Shown: positions 1 through 6,763 of the stretch, in pieces
How the letters are laid out: every line of letters begins with the position of its first letter
How positions within the stretch are numbered: the first letter of the stretch is position 1
Program-made: the position numbers and the translations under genes
Notes under the pieces: generated by a model
What the model saw: only the letters and a program-made list of their open reading frames with translations
Told to the model about the DNA's origin: nothing
Databases searched by the model: none
Source: Nitrospirota bacterium
Lineage (GTDB): Bacteria; Nitrospirota; Nitrospiria; Nitrospirales; Nitrospiraceae
Assembly: GCA_016195505.1 (NCBI GenBank)
Contig: JACPZN010000126.1
Coordinates: 1 to 10,310 of the forward strand
Direction: 5' to 3'
Length of the DNA stretch: 10,310 nt

Positions 1-1039
1 CCCCTTCCGGATACCGTTCGACCTTGGCGATATTGTGCGCCACGTCATATACCAGCTCCATCCCCATCTCCTCTGCCGATTTGCCGAAGATCGCAGCAAA
101 GGCCTCGCGGATCTGGTGGGTGATCACTTGGCGGTTGGCAAAGGCCGTATTCGCGGCGCAATTCATTGCCGAAAAGTAATCTTGGCCCTCCACTGATTGG
201 AACGGCGCGCAGGCTAACTGCTGGTCTTTCACCTCGATCCCATATTGCCGCATCGCTTTTTCGAACACCTTGAGATAGTCGCTGGCCACTTGATGGCCGA
301 ACCCGCGTGAGCCGCAATGAACCATGACCACGATCTGATCATGACCGGTAATGCCCCAGGCGGCGGCGAGGCCCTTATCAAACACCCGATCGCTCGAGAC
401 CACCTGCACCTCGAGATAGTGATTGCCTGATCCAAGCGTCCCCAGCTGATTGATGCCGCGGCTGACCGCATGGTCGCTGACGTTCGACGGATCAGCCCCC
501 GCAATGCGCCCTCCCTCTTCAATACATTCCAGATCTCGATGCCAACCGAAGCCTTGCTCAATGCACCAGCGGGCGCCCTGTGTCATGACCTGCTCGAACG
601 AAGATCGGTCCAAACGCACAAACCCGCTTGCCCCAACCCCAGCCGGCACTCTTCGGAACAATTCCGTCATCAACTGTTCGAGATGTGGCCGAACATCCTC
701 GTGCGTGAGATCCGTCCTGATGAGCCGCATGCCGCAGTTCACGTCATAGCCGACGCCGCCTGGAGAAATGATCCCGGAGCGGACATCGAACGCGGCCACC
801 CCCCCGATGGGAAAACCGTAGCCCCAATGCCCATCCGGCATGCAGAGCGCGTAGCGCCTGATTCCGGGAAGGCACGCCACATTCGTGACCTGCTCGAAGA
901 CCCCGGCATCCATAGATTCCAGAATTGCCGGCGTGGCATAGATCCGCGCAGGCACCAGCATCCCAGCCTTTTCTGATGGAGCAATCTCCCAGACTTCGTT
1001 GGAAATGCGTGTCACCTGCATATTTGTATTCAGCGTCAT
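1..1039 (-). CDS. rtcB: RNA-splicing ligase RtcB (3' end of gene cut off by window edge)
   Basis: RtcB is a GTP- and Mn2+-dependent ligase that joins RNA 3'-phosphate or 2',3'-cyclic phosphate ends to 5'-OH ends through a guanylylated histidine, in RNA repair or tRNA splicing. The frame is open from the ATG at 1039 to the window edge, giving 346 visible residues. It begins MTLNTNMQVTRISNEVWEI. Family metal-site motifs appear in order: GYDVNCG (Asp99, Cys102), GSGNHYLEV (His207), VHCGSRGFGHQ (His241), MNCAANTAFANRQ and YDVAHN (His335). Their spacing fits the long archaeal-type RtcB of about 480 residues. The C-terminal part, with the guanylylated histidine (HGAGR-type motif), lies beyond position 1 and cannot be checked. 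A GGAG at 1045-1048 sits 5 nt before the ATG and supports this start. Archease is encoded 125 bp upstream on the same strand. Identification is near certain; intactness is unknown. Confidence 0.97.
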   Translation of the reverse strand, partial: MTLNTNMQVTRISNEVWEIAPSEKAGMLVPARIYATPAILESMDAGVFEQVTNVACLPGIRRYALCMPDGHWGYGFPIGGVAAFDVRSGIISPGGVGYDVNCGMRLIRTDLTHEDVRPHLEQLMTELFRRVPAGVGASGFVRLDRSSFEQVMTQGARWCIEQGFGWHRDLECIEEGGRIAGADPSNVSDHAVSRGINQLGTLGSGNHYLEVQVVSSDRVFDKGLAAAWGITGHDQIVVMVHCGSRGFGHQVASDYLKVFEKAMRQYGIEVKDQQLACAPFQSVEGQDYFSAMNCAANTAFANRQVITHQIREAFAAIFGKSAEEMGMELVYDVAHNIAKVERYPEG

Positions 1040-1048
1040 CGGGGCTCC

Positions 1049-1076
1049 AGTCAACGGTCACTGGTCAGAGGTCATG
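1049..1076. repeat. Four tandem 7-bp repeats in the rtcB leader
   Basis: The + strand shows AGTCAAC, GGTCACT, GGTCAGA and GGTCATG in direct succession, so a core (A/G)GTCA recurs exactly every 7 bp four times. On the coding strand of rtcB these read as successive TGAC(C/T) units ending directly at the GGAG ribosome binding site. They are followed at 1074-1095 by an inverted repeat (ATGAGT, 10-nt loop, ACTCAT) that overlaps the last unit. The repeats could be a small operator array or a slippage-prone simple repeat; the sequence alone cannot decide. Confidence 0.6.
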
Positions 1077-1164
1077 AGTGCGGACCGAGACTCATTTGTC
1101 GTACGATTGAGACCAATAACATCCGCCGCTTATGACACATCACCCACCACTCGTCACGGCCCAG

Positions 1165-1602
1165 TTACACATCCAACACCACCCTGACCGCCCATCGTCC
1201 TCCCTCACATGCAAGCCGATAGAGATGTTTCGTGACCCCCTTCACATCAGCCCTCAGCTCCTGTGTCGAAACATTGATCGGCTCTCCATAGAGCTGTGCC
1301 TGCAGCTTCCACAAACCGTCTTCTTGTTGAGTGAGCCTGACATCTGACTTACTGAACACCACGCCGGCTGCATCTTTCCAATACACCAGATCAGACAGCC
1401 AATCAAACAGAAGCTCGGCAGGATCCTCGTCTGCCCGGTCAATCGCCCGCTGCCACGTTGACCCAATGGTCTCAGAATTGGCCATGGCCTCAATCACGGC
1501 GTTGGTCGCCCCTTGAAAGACGTCTTGGAGCGAATCCCCACTGGCATCGAACGCGAGATCCGCCATGGCGATATCGTCTAAGAATTGGAACGTGTAGGCC
1601 AT
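1165..1602 (-). CDS. Archease, RtcB activating protein
   Basis: This 145-residue protein matches the archease family (formerly DUF101), small metal-binding proteins that speed guanylylation of RtcB and let it turn over many times. Recognisable features are the N-terminal beta strand and helix FLDDIAMADLAF...GDSLQDVF, the middle stretch LLFDWLSDLVYWKDAAGVVF, the late segment ADVKGVTKHLYRL and the terminal strand WAVRVVLDV. The two acidic metal ligands expected near the N- and C-termini are plausibly Asp15 and Asp144. The usual N-terminal HTAD motif is altered: the histidine is absent and about two residues seem inserted, with only the AD kept. The length is normal for bacterial archease. No strong ribosome binding site precedes the ATG, only a weak GAG. 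It lies 73 bp after the upstream peptidase gene and 125 bp before rtcB, so the three probably form one transcription unit. Confidence 0.9.
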   Translation of the reverse strand: MAYTFQFLDDIAMADLAFDASGDSLQDVFQGATNAVIEAMANSETIGSTWQRAIDRADEDPAELLFDWLSDLVYWKDAAGVVFSKSDVRLTQQEDGLWKLQAQLYGEPINVSTQELRADVKGVTKHLYRLACEGGRWAVRVVLDV

Positions 1603-1675
1603 GTCTCAACACGAAAACCGACTTGATTGCCTGGCAAGAGAATTGATCTGCGAGGACGGATTTGTGATAGTCAGT

Positions 1676-2824
1676 CTAACCTAGCTCGAAATTCTTTGGG
1701 AAGTCGGTGAGATTGCGGCAGCCATCCTTCGTCACAAGGACCATATCCTCGATCCGGACCGCCCCCAATCCTGGATAGTAGAGTCCTGGTTCGACTGTGA
1801 CGACATGGCCTTCTTGGAGGAGGGAGCCGGTTCGACTGATGCGAGGGGCTTCATGGATGTCCAACCCCACCCCATGACCGGTCCCGTGGAAATAGCCTTG
1901 CATGCGCCCGTTCACCAAGCCGGTCTTGTATCCTGCCTTGTCGAAACGCGCACAGATGCCTTGATGGATCTTCATCCCATCGGCGCCATCCTTGACCTTC
2001 TCGATGGCCTCTTCTTGGGCATCCTTCACGGTTTGATACAGCCGCTTGAGTTCCGGATTGGCCGTCCCGCGAAGGACCGTACGCGACATGTCCGCAAAAT
2101 AGCGGCTCGTGGCCGATCGAGGAAACACGTCGAAAATGATGCTGCGGCCTGCGGACAACGGCCCGCTGCCTTCATTGTGCGGATCGCACGCCTGTTCTCC
2201 GCCGGCTACAATCGTGTGTTGCGCCACGCAATTTCGTTCCATCAATTTTACGTTGATCAGCTGCTTGATCCTTTCAGACGTCAGCACGGTCCCGTCAAAC
2301 CACAACTGGCCGTCCGTGACAGTGGCCTGCCGCAACACCGCATGCGCCGCCGCCACGGCTTCTTCCGTCGCACGTTGCGTGGCCTCGATATGCCGAATTT
2401 CTTCAGCAGTCTTCACCACACGTTGTTCGTAGAATGGATCGCGCTTTGGCTTCAGGTTGTACCCCAACTCCTGTAATCGTGTGGCATAGATGAAGGGAAA
2501 GTTCGCAGGCACCAAGAGCTGACGGATCTTGGACTCTTTCAAGACAAGATTCACGATATCGACAGTCGTCGGGTCCTTAATCCCCCTTTTTTTCGCCTTC
2601 TGTTCGATCTCGGAATAGGACAACACCCGGTCCACCGATGCCTGGGCCTTGGCACGATCCATCTCCAGATCGCTCATGACCAGCAATCGTTCACCCTTAA
2701 TTTCGAGATAGATAAACGAGTCCGGTGCGATAAACTTGGTCGCGTAGTAGAGATTTGAGTCGCCCTCGCTGGCGGCGATAAACAGCGTGGCCACTTCTGG
2801 TTGGGAAGCTGTCGTCCGTTTCAT
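1676..2824 (-). CDS. M24-family metallopeptidase (Xaa-Pro aminopeptidase/dipeptidase type)
   Basis: A cytoplasmic dinuclear-metal peptidase of the pita-bread fold, expected to cleave the N-terminal residue from Xaa-Pro peptides or dipeptides. The 382-residue length is typical of bacterial PepQ/PepP-like proteins. Residues 1 to about 135 form the creatinase-like N-terminal domain and about 140 to 382 the catalytic domain. All five expected metal ligands are visible: Asp232 (IIFDVFPRS), Asp245 (YFADMSRTV), His317 (in YFHGTGHGVGLDIHE), Glu345 (VTVEPGLYY) and Glu359 (AVRIEDMVLV). His313 and His324 sit where the supporting catalytic histidines belong. There is no signal peptide. The ATG at 2824 has no clear Shine-Dalgarno sequence; the upstream bases are AT-rich (CTAATTTAATC). 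It lies first in the probable peptidase-archease-rtcB unit, with the palindromic repeat about 60 bp upstream. Xaa-Pro dipeptidase versus aminopeptidase cannot be separated from sequence alone. Confidence 0.92.
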   Translation of the reverse strand: MKRTTASQPEVATLFIAASEGDSNLYYATKFIAPDSFIYLEIKGERLLVMSDLEMDRAKAQASVDRVLSYSEIEQKAKKRGIKDPTTVDIVNLVLKESKIRQLLVPANFPFIYATRLQELGYNLKPKRDPFYEQRVVKTAEEIRHIEATQRATEEAVAAAHAVLRQATVTDGQLWFDGTVLTSERIKQLINVKLMERNCVAQHTIVAGGEQACDPHNEGSGPLSAGRSIIFDVFPRSATSRYFADMSRTVLRGTANPELKRLYQTVKDAQEEAIEKVKDGADGMKIHQGICARFDKAGYKTGLVNGRMQGYFHGTGHGVGLDIHEAPRISRTGSLLQEGHVVTVEPGLYYPGLGAVRIEDMVLVTKDGCRNLTDFPKNFELG

Positions 2825-3130
2825 GATTAAATTAGCGAGACGCGGGCGATGGGTGGAGAGTGTGGCGCGACAAGAATCCCACTTTCAAGATGCTCAAAAT
2901 AGTCGTTCGGCAAGGCCGCAGCGAGTGCGGGACCGAGGCGGTTCGGTTCTCACTCACCCTCCCCGAGCTGCCAGAGCAGCTCTCTCCTCGGCCGGGGTAC
3001 GTTGAGGGGCCGAAGGATGGGAGAACGAAGCTCGGTGCAAGGCGCGTCTCGGCGCGGCGGGGTTGGGCGGGTGAGAATAGAGACATTCTCAGCATCTTGA
3101 ATGCGATGCTAGCACGGGGTGTAGGGTCGG
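2825..3130. other. 306-bp intergenic region dominated by a palindromic repeat
   Basis: This gap separates the end of the AsmA-like gene from the start of the M24 peptidase gene, both read leftwards. Most of it is the imperfect palindrome at 2884-3101. The remaining 2825-2883 must hold any separate promoter for the peptidase-archease-rtcB genes. I see no convincing -35/-10 pair there. Open frames across the region look like read-through of the repeat rather than genes. Confidence 0.7.
2884..3101. repeat. Imperfect palindromic intergenic repeat element (REP/MITE-like), about 218 bp
   Basis: The ends are an exact 11-bp inverted repeat, TTCAAGATGCT at 2884-2894 and AGCATCTTGAA at 3091-3101. Partial pairing continues inwards: AAAATAGTC on the left against GACATTCT on the right, with one bulge. 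Further inside, TTCTCACTCACCC (2947-2959) is nearly complementary to GGGCGGGTGAGAA around 3065-3077, and near the middle is a perfect small hairpin, GAGCTGC (2965-2971), loop CAGA, GCAGCTC (2976-2982). The whole can fold as a long interrupted hairpin. From memory, Nitrospira genomes carry many intergenic repeats of this style, with a GATGCT...AGCATC frame, a CAAGGCCGCAGCGAG block and a GAGAACGAAGCT block. All of these occur here, at 2911-2925 and 3021-3032 for the two blocks. It contains no transposase, and may act as a transcription terminator after the AsmA-like gene. Confidence 0.75.
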
Positions 3131-6100
3131 TCAAGGCGTTGCGGGAACCGGTTCAGGTGCCGGCATACCCTCCGGCTTAGCTCTGTTCTCCTCATCGGGT
3201 GTCACGAGGTCGAGCGGAAGCGTCAGAGTATTCGTTAAGACATCGACCGCGAGTTGGGCCAACCCTGATAGGCCGGATGCAAAGGACTTCATCGGCAGAT
3301 AGGTCACTTCGGGATCTTCCACGGCTCCCTTCACAGCGAACATCGCGGTCGCCAATCCCTTACGGTCCCCTGCGAGGATTCGCCCAAAGAGCGGAATCGT
3401 CTTGAGAAATTGCGAATACGACCCAAACGGGCTCACGGCCACCACAAGATCCAGCTGATCAGTCGGCAAGTCATAGTTCCCCGCCGCCGTGATCTTGAGA
3501 ATCGGACTATCGATGATCAGGTTTTCAGTTTGAAACAAGCCATTCTGGATCACCATCGTCCCGGCAATCTTATTGTAAGGCAGCCCTTCCTTTTCGAGAT
3601 CGACTTTCCCTTGCAGCACAGCCGGGAGGTTGAGCAAGCTGATGATCTTCCACACTGCCCGCTCCCTTGATCTCAGAATGCGCCCGTTTTCCAGCAACAC
3701 CTCCGCTTTTCCATTGAGTGAAGGATAGATCCCATGGGGATTGCGTCCATGTCCGCGAATTGAACCGCTCAGCCGCATCTCCCCTGACACGCCGTGAACC
3801 CGGGTATTCGTCAACTTCAACAGATCCTCCACTTGTACTCCTGTGGCTCGGAGAGAGAGTTCGATATCCGCCGGTGCCTTTCGCGGAAGCTGCACCACGA
3901 TGCGACCGGCTACTTGCCCATTGGTCGATTCACCGGAGATCCGATCGACATCCAGCACCCCGTCCTGGATGTTCAGCCGTGCCGACAGGCCGCCGAATTT
4001 CATGTGTTTGTAATGCCCGCGTTCGACCGCAGCCGACATCGTCACTTGACTGGTAGCCGCCAAGGTTTCGAGAAATTCCCGCATGGGCGACCGTTCACCT
4101 TTGGGAATCAAGAGATCCAGGTCAAGCTGGTTCGACTCAATCTTGCCTGTGATCACGGGCTTAGCCATCCAGTTTCTGATGGTGGCCTCCAAGGAGACGT
4201 CGCTGTCTTGGGTCTTGAACGAAAGCCGCTTGACTTCGGCGCCATTGCGCACCAGCTTCACCCGGGCGTAGAGATCTTGAATGTGGCCCTCGACCCCTTT
4301 GGCCAGCATCAGACCGTTTGTGAGCGCCATCCATCCAGTAATCCGCCACCCCTTCCAATCCGGTTCCTTCCCTTTAACATCCAATGAAACCTCGAGATTG
4401 CCTGCCTCAAAGCCGCCTTTGGAGATCCACTCGGGCAGACTCGACAATGAAAGAGTCCCCGTCGCAACCGCCGCATCGATAGTGAAGCGGTCGCCGAACT
4501 GTATGACCCCCTTGGCAGGAATTCGCATCGATGGAAGGATCAACTCCACGCGGTTCATGGTCAGGGTGTTGGCCTTGGCCACATCGCCCTCAAACTCTAC
4601 GGTGACCGGCGCTCCGACGGGTTTCTCAACGAATCCCGGCAAGGCAACCTTCGACTCGTCGAAGACCACGGCGCCGCGGACATGCGGCGTCGCCGTAGAA
4701 CCGGAGAGGGCAACGACCGCACTGAGAATGCCCTCGAACGTGCCCTGCGGGATCGCGGTGAGGGGGATCAGCCGTGTCATTCGCGCCGCATCGCCGCGGG
4801 CGCGAACCACAAAGTCTTGAAACAGGCCTGTGGTCCCGCCGGTCATCGTCCCCTGGACTTGCAGGACTGTATCACCGAGATAGCCGGTAACTTGGTCAAG
4901 CTGCGTGGATCCATCAGCCAAGATAAATCGCCCTTGCATCCCCATAAGACGTTCCGGCAGCGCGATGTGGTTGAGGCTCACGTGGCGAGCGGTAATCTCT
5001 CCACCGGCAAAGGTGACGCCGTCGGACTGGTTCAACGGGCCCACGAGACGAAATGTCGGCTGAGCCATCCCCTCCACATCTCGAATGCCGGCCAGCAACC
5101 GCGTGAATCGTTCGGCCTTCATGGTCTTCGCGAGGAATTCCAACAGATGAGACGCCGCCATATTGCCCGTGATCTCTAGTTCGAGCCATGGACCAGCCTC
5201 AAGAAACGACACCGTCGCCTTCCCATCCGTAATCTGAATCCCTCCATAAATCCCTGTCACACTGGCAACGCGAACGCGTCCGGCCTCTACGAAGACCACC
5301 GCAGCCAGGTCCTTCGCCGCAACACGGTCTCGGCCGATCAATCCCTTTCCTTCCTGCACATGAAACTCCCCGGTTGTTGAGAGTTGGGGACCAGCCGTGG
5401 CGGACCCTGTCAGCGTTGCATTCATCACTTGCACTTTGCCGTCAATCTGACGATCAGCTAACAGGGTGGAGAGCTGTGGGTTGATCCACTCTACGGGAAT
5501 AGTTTTCAACAGTTGCGGCAGCGCGACCAAAGAACTGCTGAACGTAACGGCAAAAGTCGGCTGGGGAGTCAGGAGCCCGGCAAGATTCGCTTTTCCCGTC
5601 AGTGTCATTTCGTTCAGACGCGCTGTCATGTCCGAAAGCACCATGTCATACCCCGCCACCCCGGGCATGACCCGAACGGAACTTTGAAGGTTCAATGCCC
5701 CTTGAAGATGTTCAGAAATCGGCCGGGGTCCAAGGAAGTCTGCAACTTCGCGAACCTTGAGATCTGCGGCGTCGATATGGCCGTCAAACTGGAATACGGC
5801 TGCCGGCCCCGCTGAGTCTTCACTGGATAACGACACCGATTTTTCCAATCGTCGGACGACTCCATCGAGGGATACGGCAGACACTCCCTGTTCCCCTGGA
5901 TGCGCAGCCGAAAAGTGCAGCTCCGCGAGACCGCGGTCAGGCCGAATCAGGAGCCCGAACTCTACGTGCTCCAGCTTGATGGAACGGATTCCATCAGGCC
6001 TGGCGGCATCGATCACCGTGATGGTGCCGTTGACGAGTGTGGCTTGCCGGATCATGAACGTCCGGGCCATCAGATCCATCGTGCGCTGGTCCGTGGTTTC

Positions 6101-6535
6101 CTGATCTTTCAGGCCGTCCAGCACATTCCAGTGCCCGGTCTCGTTCCGCCGGAGCGTGAGCGTCGGTTCCTCGATCAGCAACCGCTTGCCCACCACTTGC
6201 TTGCGCAGGAGCGGAAGCAGGCGCAAGACAAGATCGACTTTCTTGGCAGTCAGCACAACCTGATCTGAATTGGGGTCATGAATCGAGACTTGGGACAGCT
6301 CCACGCGGATGCGTGGAAAGAGCACGAACTTGACGCGATGAACCTCGATTTTTCGCCCAAGGCTCTCTTCAAGCTGCTGCAGGACAAAATCCTTGAGATA
6401 GTCTTGGCCGGTCAGGTCTTTAGAAAACGATAGGAAGGCGATGGCGAATACCACCAAGGCAAGTACGATTACCAGCCCAAGCCTGAGACGGGACACACCA
6501 CCCCCCTCAAAAATACGTACAAGTCTTGTTTCCAT
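3131..6535 (-). CDS. AsmA/YhdP-like membrane-anchored envelope protein
   Basis: A 1134-residue protein with one hydrophobic N-terminal segment at about residues 19-37 (LGLVIVLALVVFAIAFLSF), preceded by a basic stretch. This predicts an inner-membrane anchor with the bulk in the periplasm. The start of the mature part (LEESLGRKIEVHRVKFVLFPRIRVEL) is typical of AsmA proteins, followed by a long series of beta-strand repeats. The C-terminal portion from about residue 943 resembles the AsmA-like/YhdP C-terminal region (VLLENGRILRS, LLNLPAVLQG, MVIQNGLFQTENLIIDSP, ITAAGNYDLPTDQLDLVVAV). A proline-rich tail ends it. AsmA, YhdP and TamB relatives form lipid-binding beta grooves that move phospholipids between envelope membranes, so that role is inferred here. 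The length is close to YhdP (about 1266 residues). The start has only a weak binding site (GGTAAG directly abutting the ATG). The gene is transcribed divergently from phosphoglucomutase. Confidence 0.85.
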   Translation of the reverse strand: METRLVRIFEGGGVSRLRLGLVIVLALVVFAIAFLSFSKDLTGQDYLKDFVLQQLEESLGRKIEVHRVKFVLFPRIRVELSQVSIHDPNSDQVVLTAKKVDLVLRLLPLLRKQVVGKRLLIEEPTLTLRRNETGHWNVLDGLKDQETTDQRTMDLMARTFMIRQATLVNGTITVIDAARPDGIRSIKLEHVEFGLLIRPDRGLAELHFSAAHPGEQGVSAVSLDGVVRRLEKSVSLSSEDSAGPAAVFQFDGHIDAADLKVREVADFLGPRPISEHLQGALNLQSSVRVMPGVAGYDMVLSDMTARLNEMTLTGKANLAGLLTPQPTFAVTFSSSLVALPQLLKTIPVEWINPQLSTLLADRQIDGKVQVMNATLTGSATAGPQLSTTGEFHVQEGKGLIGRDRVAAKDLAAVVFVEAGRVRVASVTGIYGGIQITDGKATVSFLEAGPWLELEITGNMAASHLLEFLAKTMKAERFTRLLAGIRDVEGMAQPTFRLVGPLNQSDGVTFAGGEITARHVSLNHIALPERLMGMQGRFILADGSTQLDQVTGYLGDTVLQVQGTMTGGTTGLFQDFVVRARGDAARMTRLIPLTAIPQGTFEGILSAVVALSGSTATPHVRGAVVFDESKVALPGFVEKPVGAPVTVEFEGDVAKANTLTMNRVELILPSMRIPAKGVIQFGDRFTIDAAVATGTLSLSSLPEWISKGGFEAGNLEVSLDVKGKEPDWKGWRITGWMALTNGLMLAKGVEGHIQDLYARVKLVRNGAEVKRLSFKTQDSDVSLEATIRNWMAKPVITGKIESNQLDLDLLIPKGERSPMREFLETLAATSQVTMSAAVERGHYKHMKFGGLSARLNIQDGVLDVDRISGESTNGQVAGRIVVQLPRKAPADIELSLRATGVQVEDLLKLTNTRVHGVSGEMRLSGSIRGHGRNPHGIYPSLNGKAEVLLENGRILRSRERAVWKIISLLNLPAVLQGKVDLEKEGLPYNKIAGTMVIQNGLFQTENLIIDSPILKITAAGNYDLPTDQLDLVVAVSPFGSYSQFLKTIPLFGRILAGDRKGLATAMFAVKGAVEDPEVTYLPMKSFASGLSGLAQLAVDVLTNTLTLPLDLVTPDEENRAKPEGMPAPEPVPATP

Positions 6536-6763
6536 CTTACCGGATCAATGACATGAAATCCACCAACTCTGCGTTCTACAAGGGATTTCTCGGCAAGATA
6601 TTCTATGCTCATTGAGACGGCCATTACGCTTTGTCCTATCGAAAACTACACAACGACTTGCCGTTCTTTCTCACTCAACGAAGCGATTTTTCGTTGGCGA
6701 TATCATTTGCCATCGGCCCTCGGCAGAGTTGACAGTCGCGGGGCTCTGGACTACACATTTGCT
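6536..6763. other. Divergent intergenic region with a hairpin and candidate promoters
   Basis: This 228-bp gap lies between the divergently transcribed AsmA-like and phosphoglucomutase genes, so promoters for both are expected here. On the minus strand a TAGAAT box (6600-6605) would suit a -10 about 60 nt before the AsmA-like start, but no good -35 precedes it. A perfect 7-bp inverted repeat, CAACGAA (6676-6682) and TTCGTTG (6690-6696) with a 7-nt loop, lies in the middle, next to a TATCAT box at 6701-6706. The phosphoglucomutase frame stays open through most of the gap, but that part does not look like protein-coding sequence. Confidence 0.5.
6729..6757 (+). promoter_or_regulatory. Candidate promoter for phosphoglucomutase, possibly leaderless
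   Basis: A perfect TTGACA (6729-6734) is followed, after exactly 17 bp, by TACACA (6752-6757), which matches the TATAAT consensus at only three positions. Transcription would begin around 6764, which is the ATG of the family-consistent start, so the message would have little or no leader. No good Shine-Dalgarno sequence precedes that ATG, which fits a leaderless start. The weak -10 keeps confidence low. Confidence 0.3.

Noticed and set aside
744..1061. Minus-strand open frame of 105 residues at the rtcB start
   Set aside because: It overlaps rtcB in another frame. The RtcB frame carries the metal-site motifs and a good ribosome binding site.
1805..2476. A 223-residue + strand open frame
   Set aside because: It is antisense to the catalytic domain of the M24 peptidase, whose metal ligands are all intact. 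It has no recognisable domain.
2860..3180. A 106-residue + strand open frame crossing the palindromic repeat
   Set aside because: It lies almost wholly in the repeat and runs into the antisense of the AsmA-like gene. Such frames are a by-product of the repeat's composition, and there is no ribosome binding site or domain.
3794..4387. A 197-residue + strand open frame, and several others of 60-180 residues within 3199-6268
   Set aside because: All are antisense to the continuous AsmA-like coding frame, which has a coherent anchor and family-typical termini.
6605..6763. N-terminal extension of phosphoglucomutase
   Set aside because: The family begins at MAIH, and the extra 53 residues show no recognisable targeting signal or conserved pattern.
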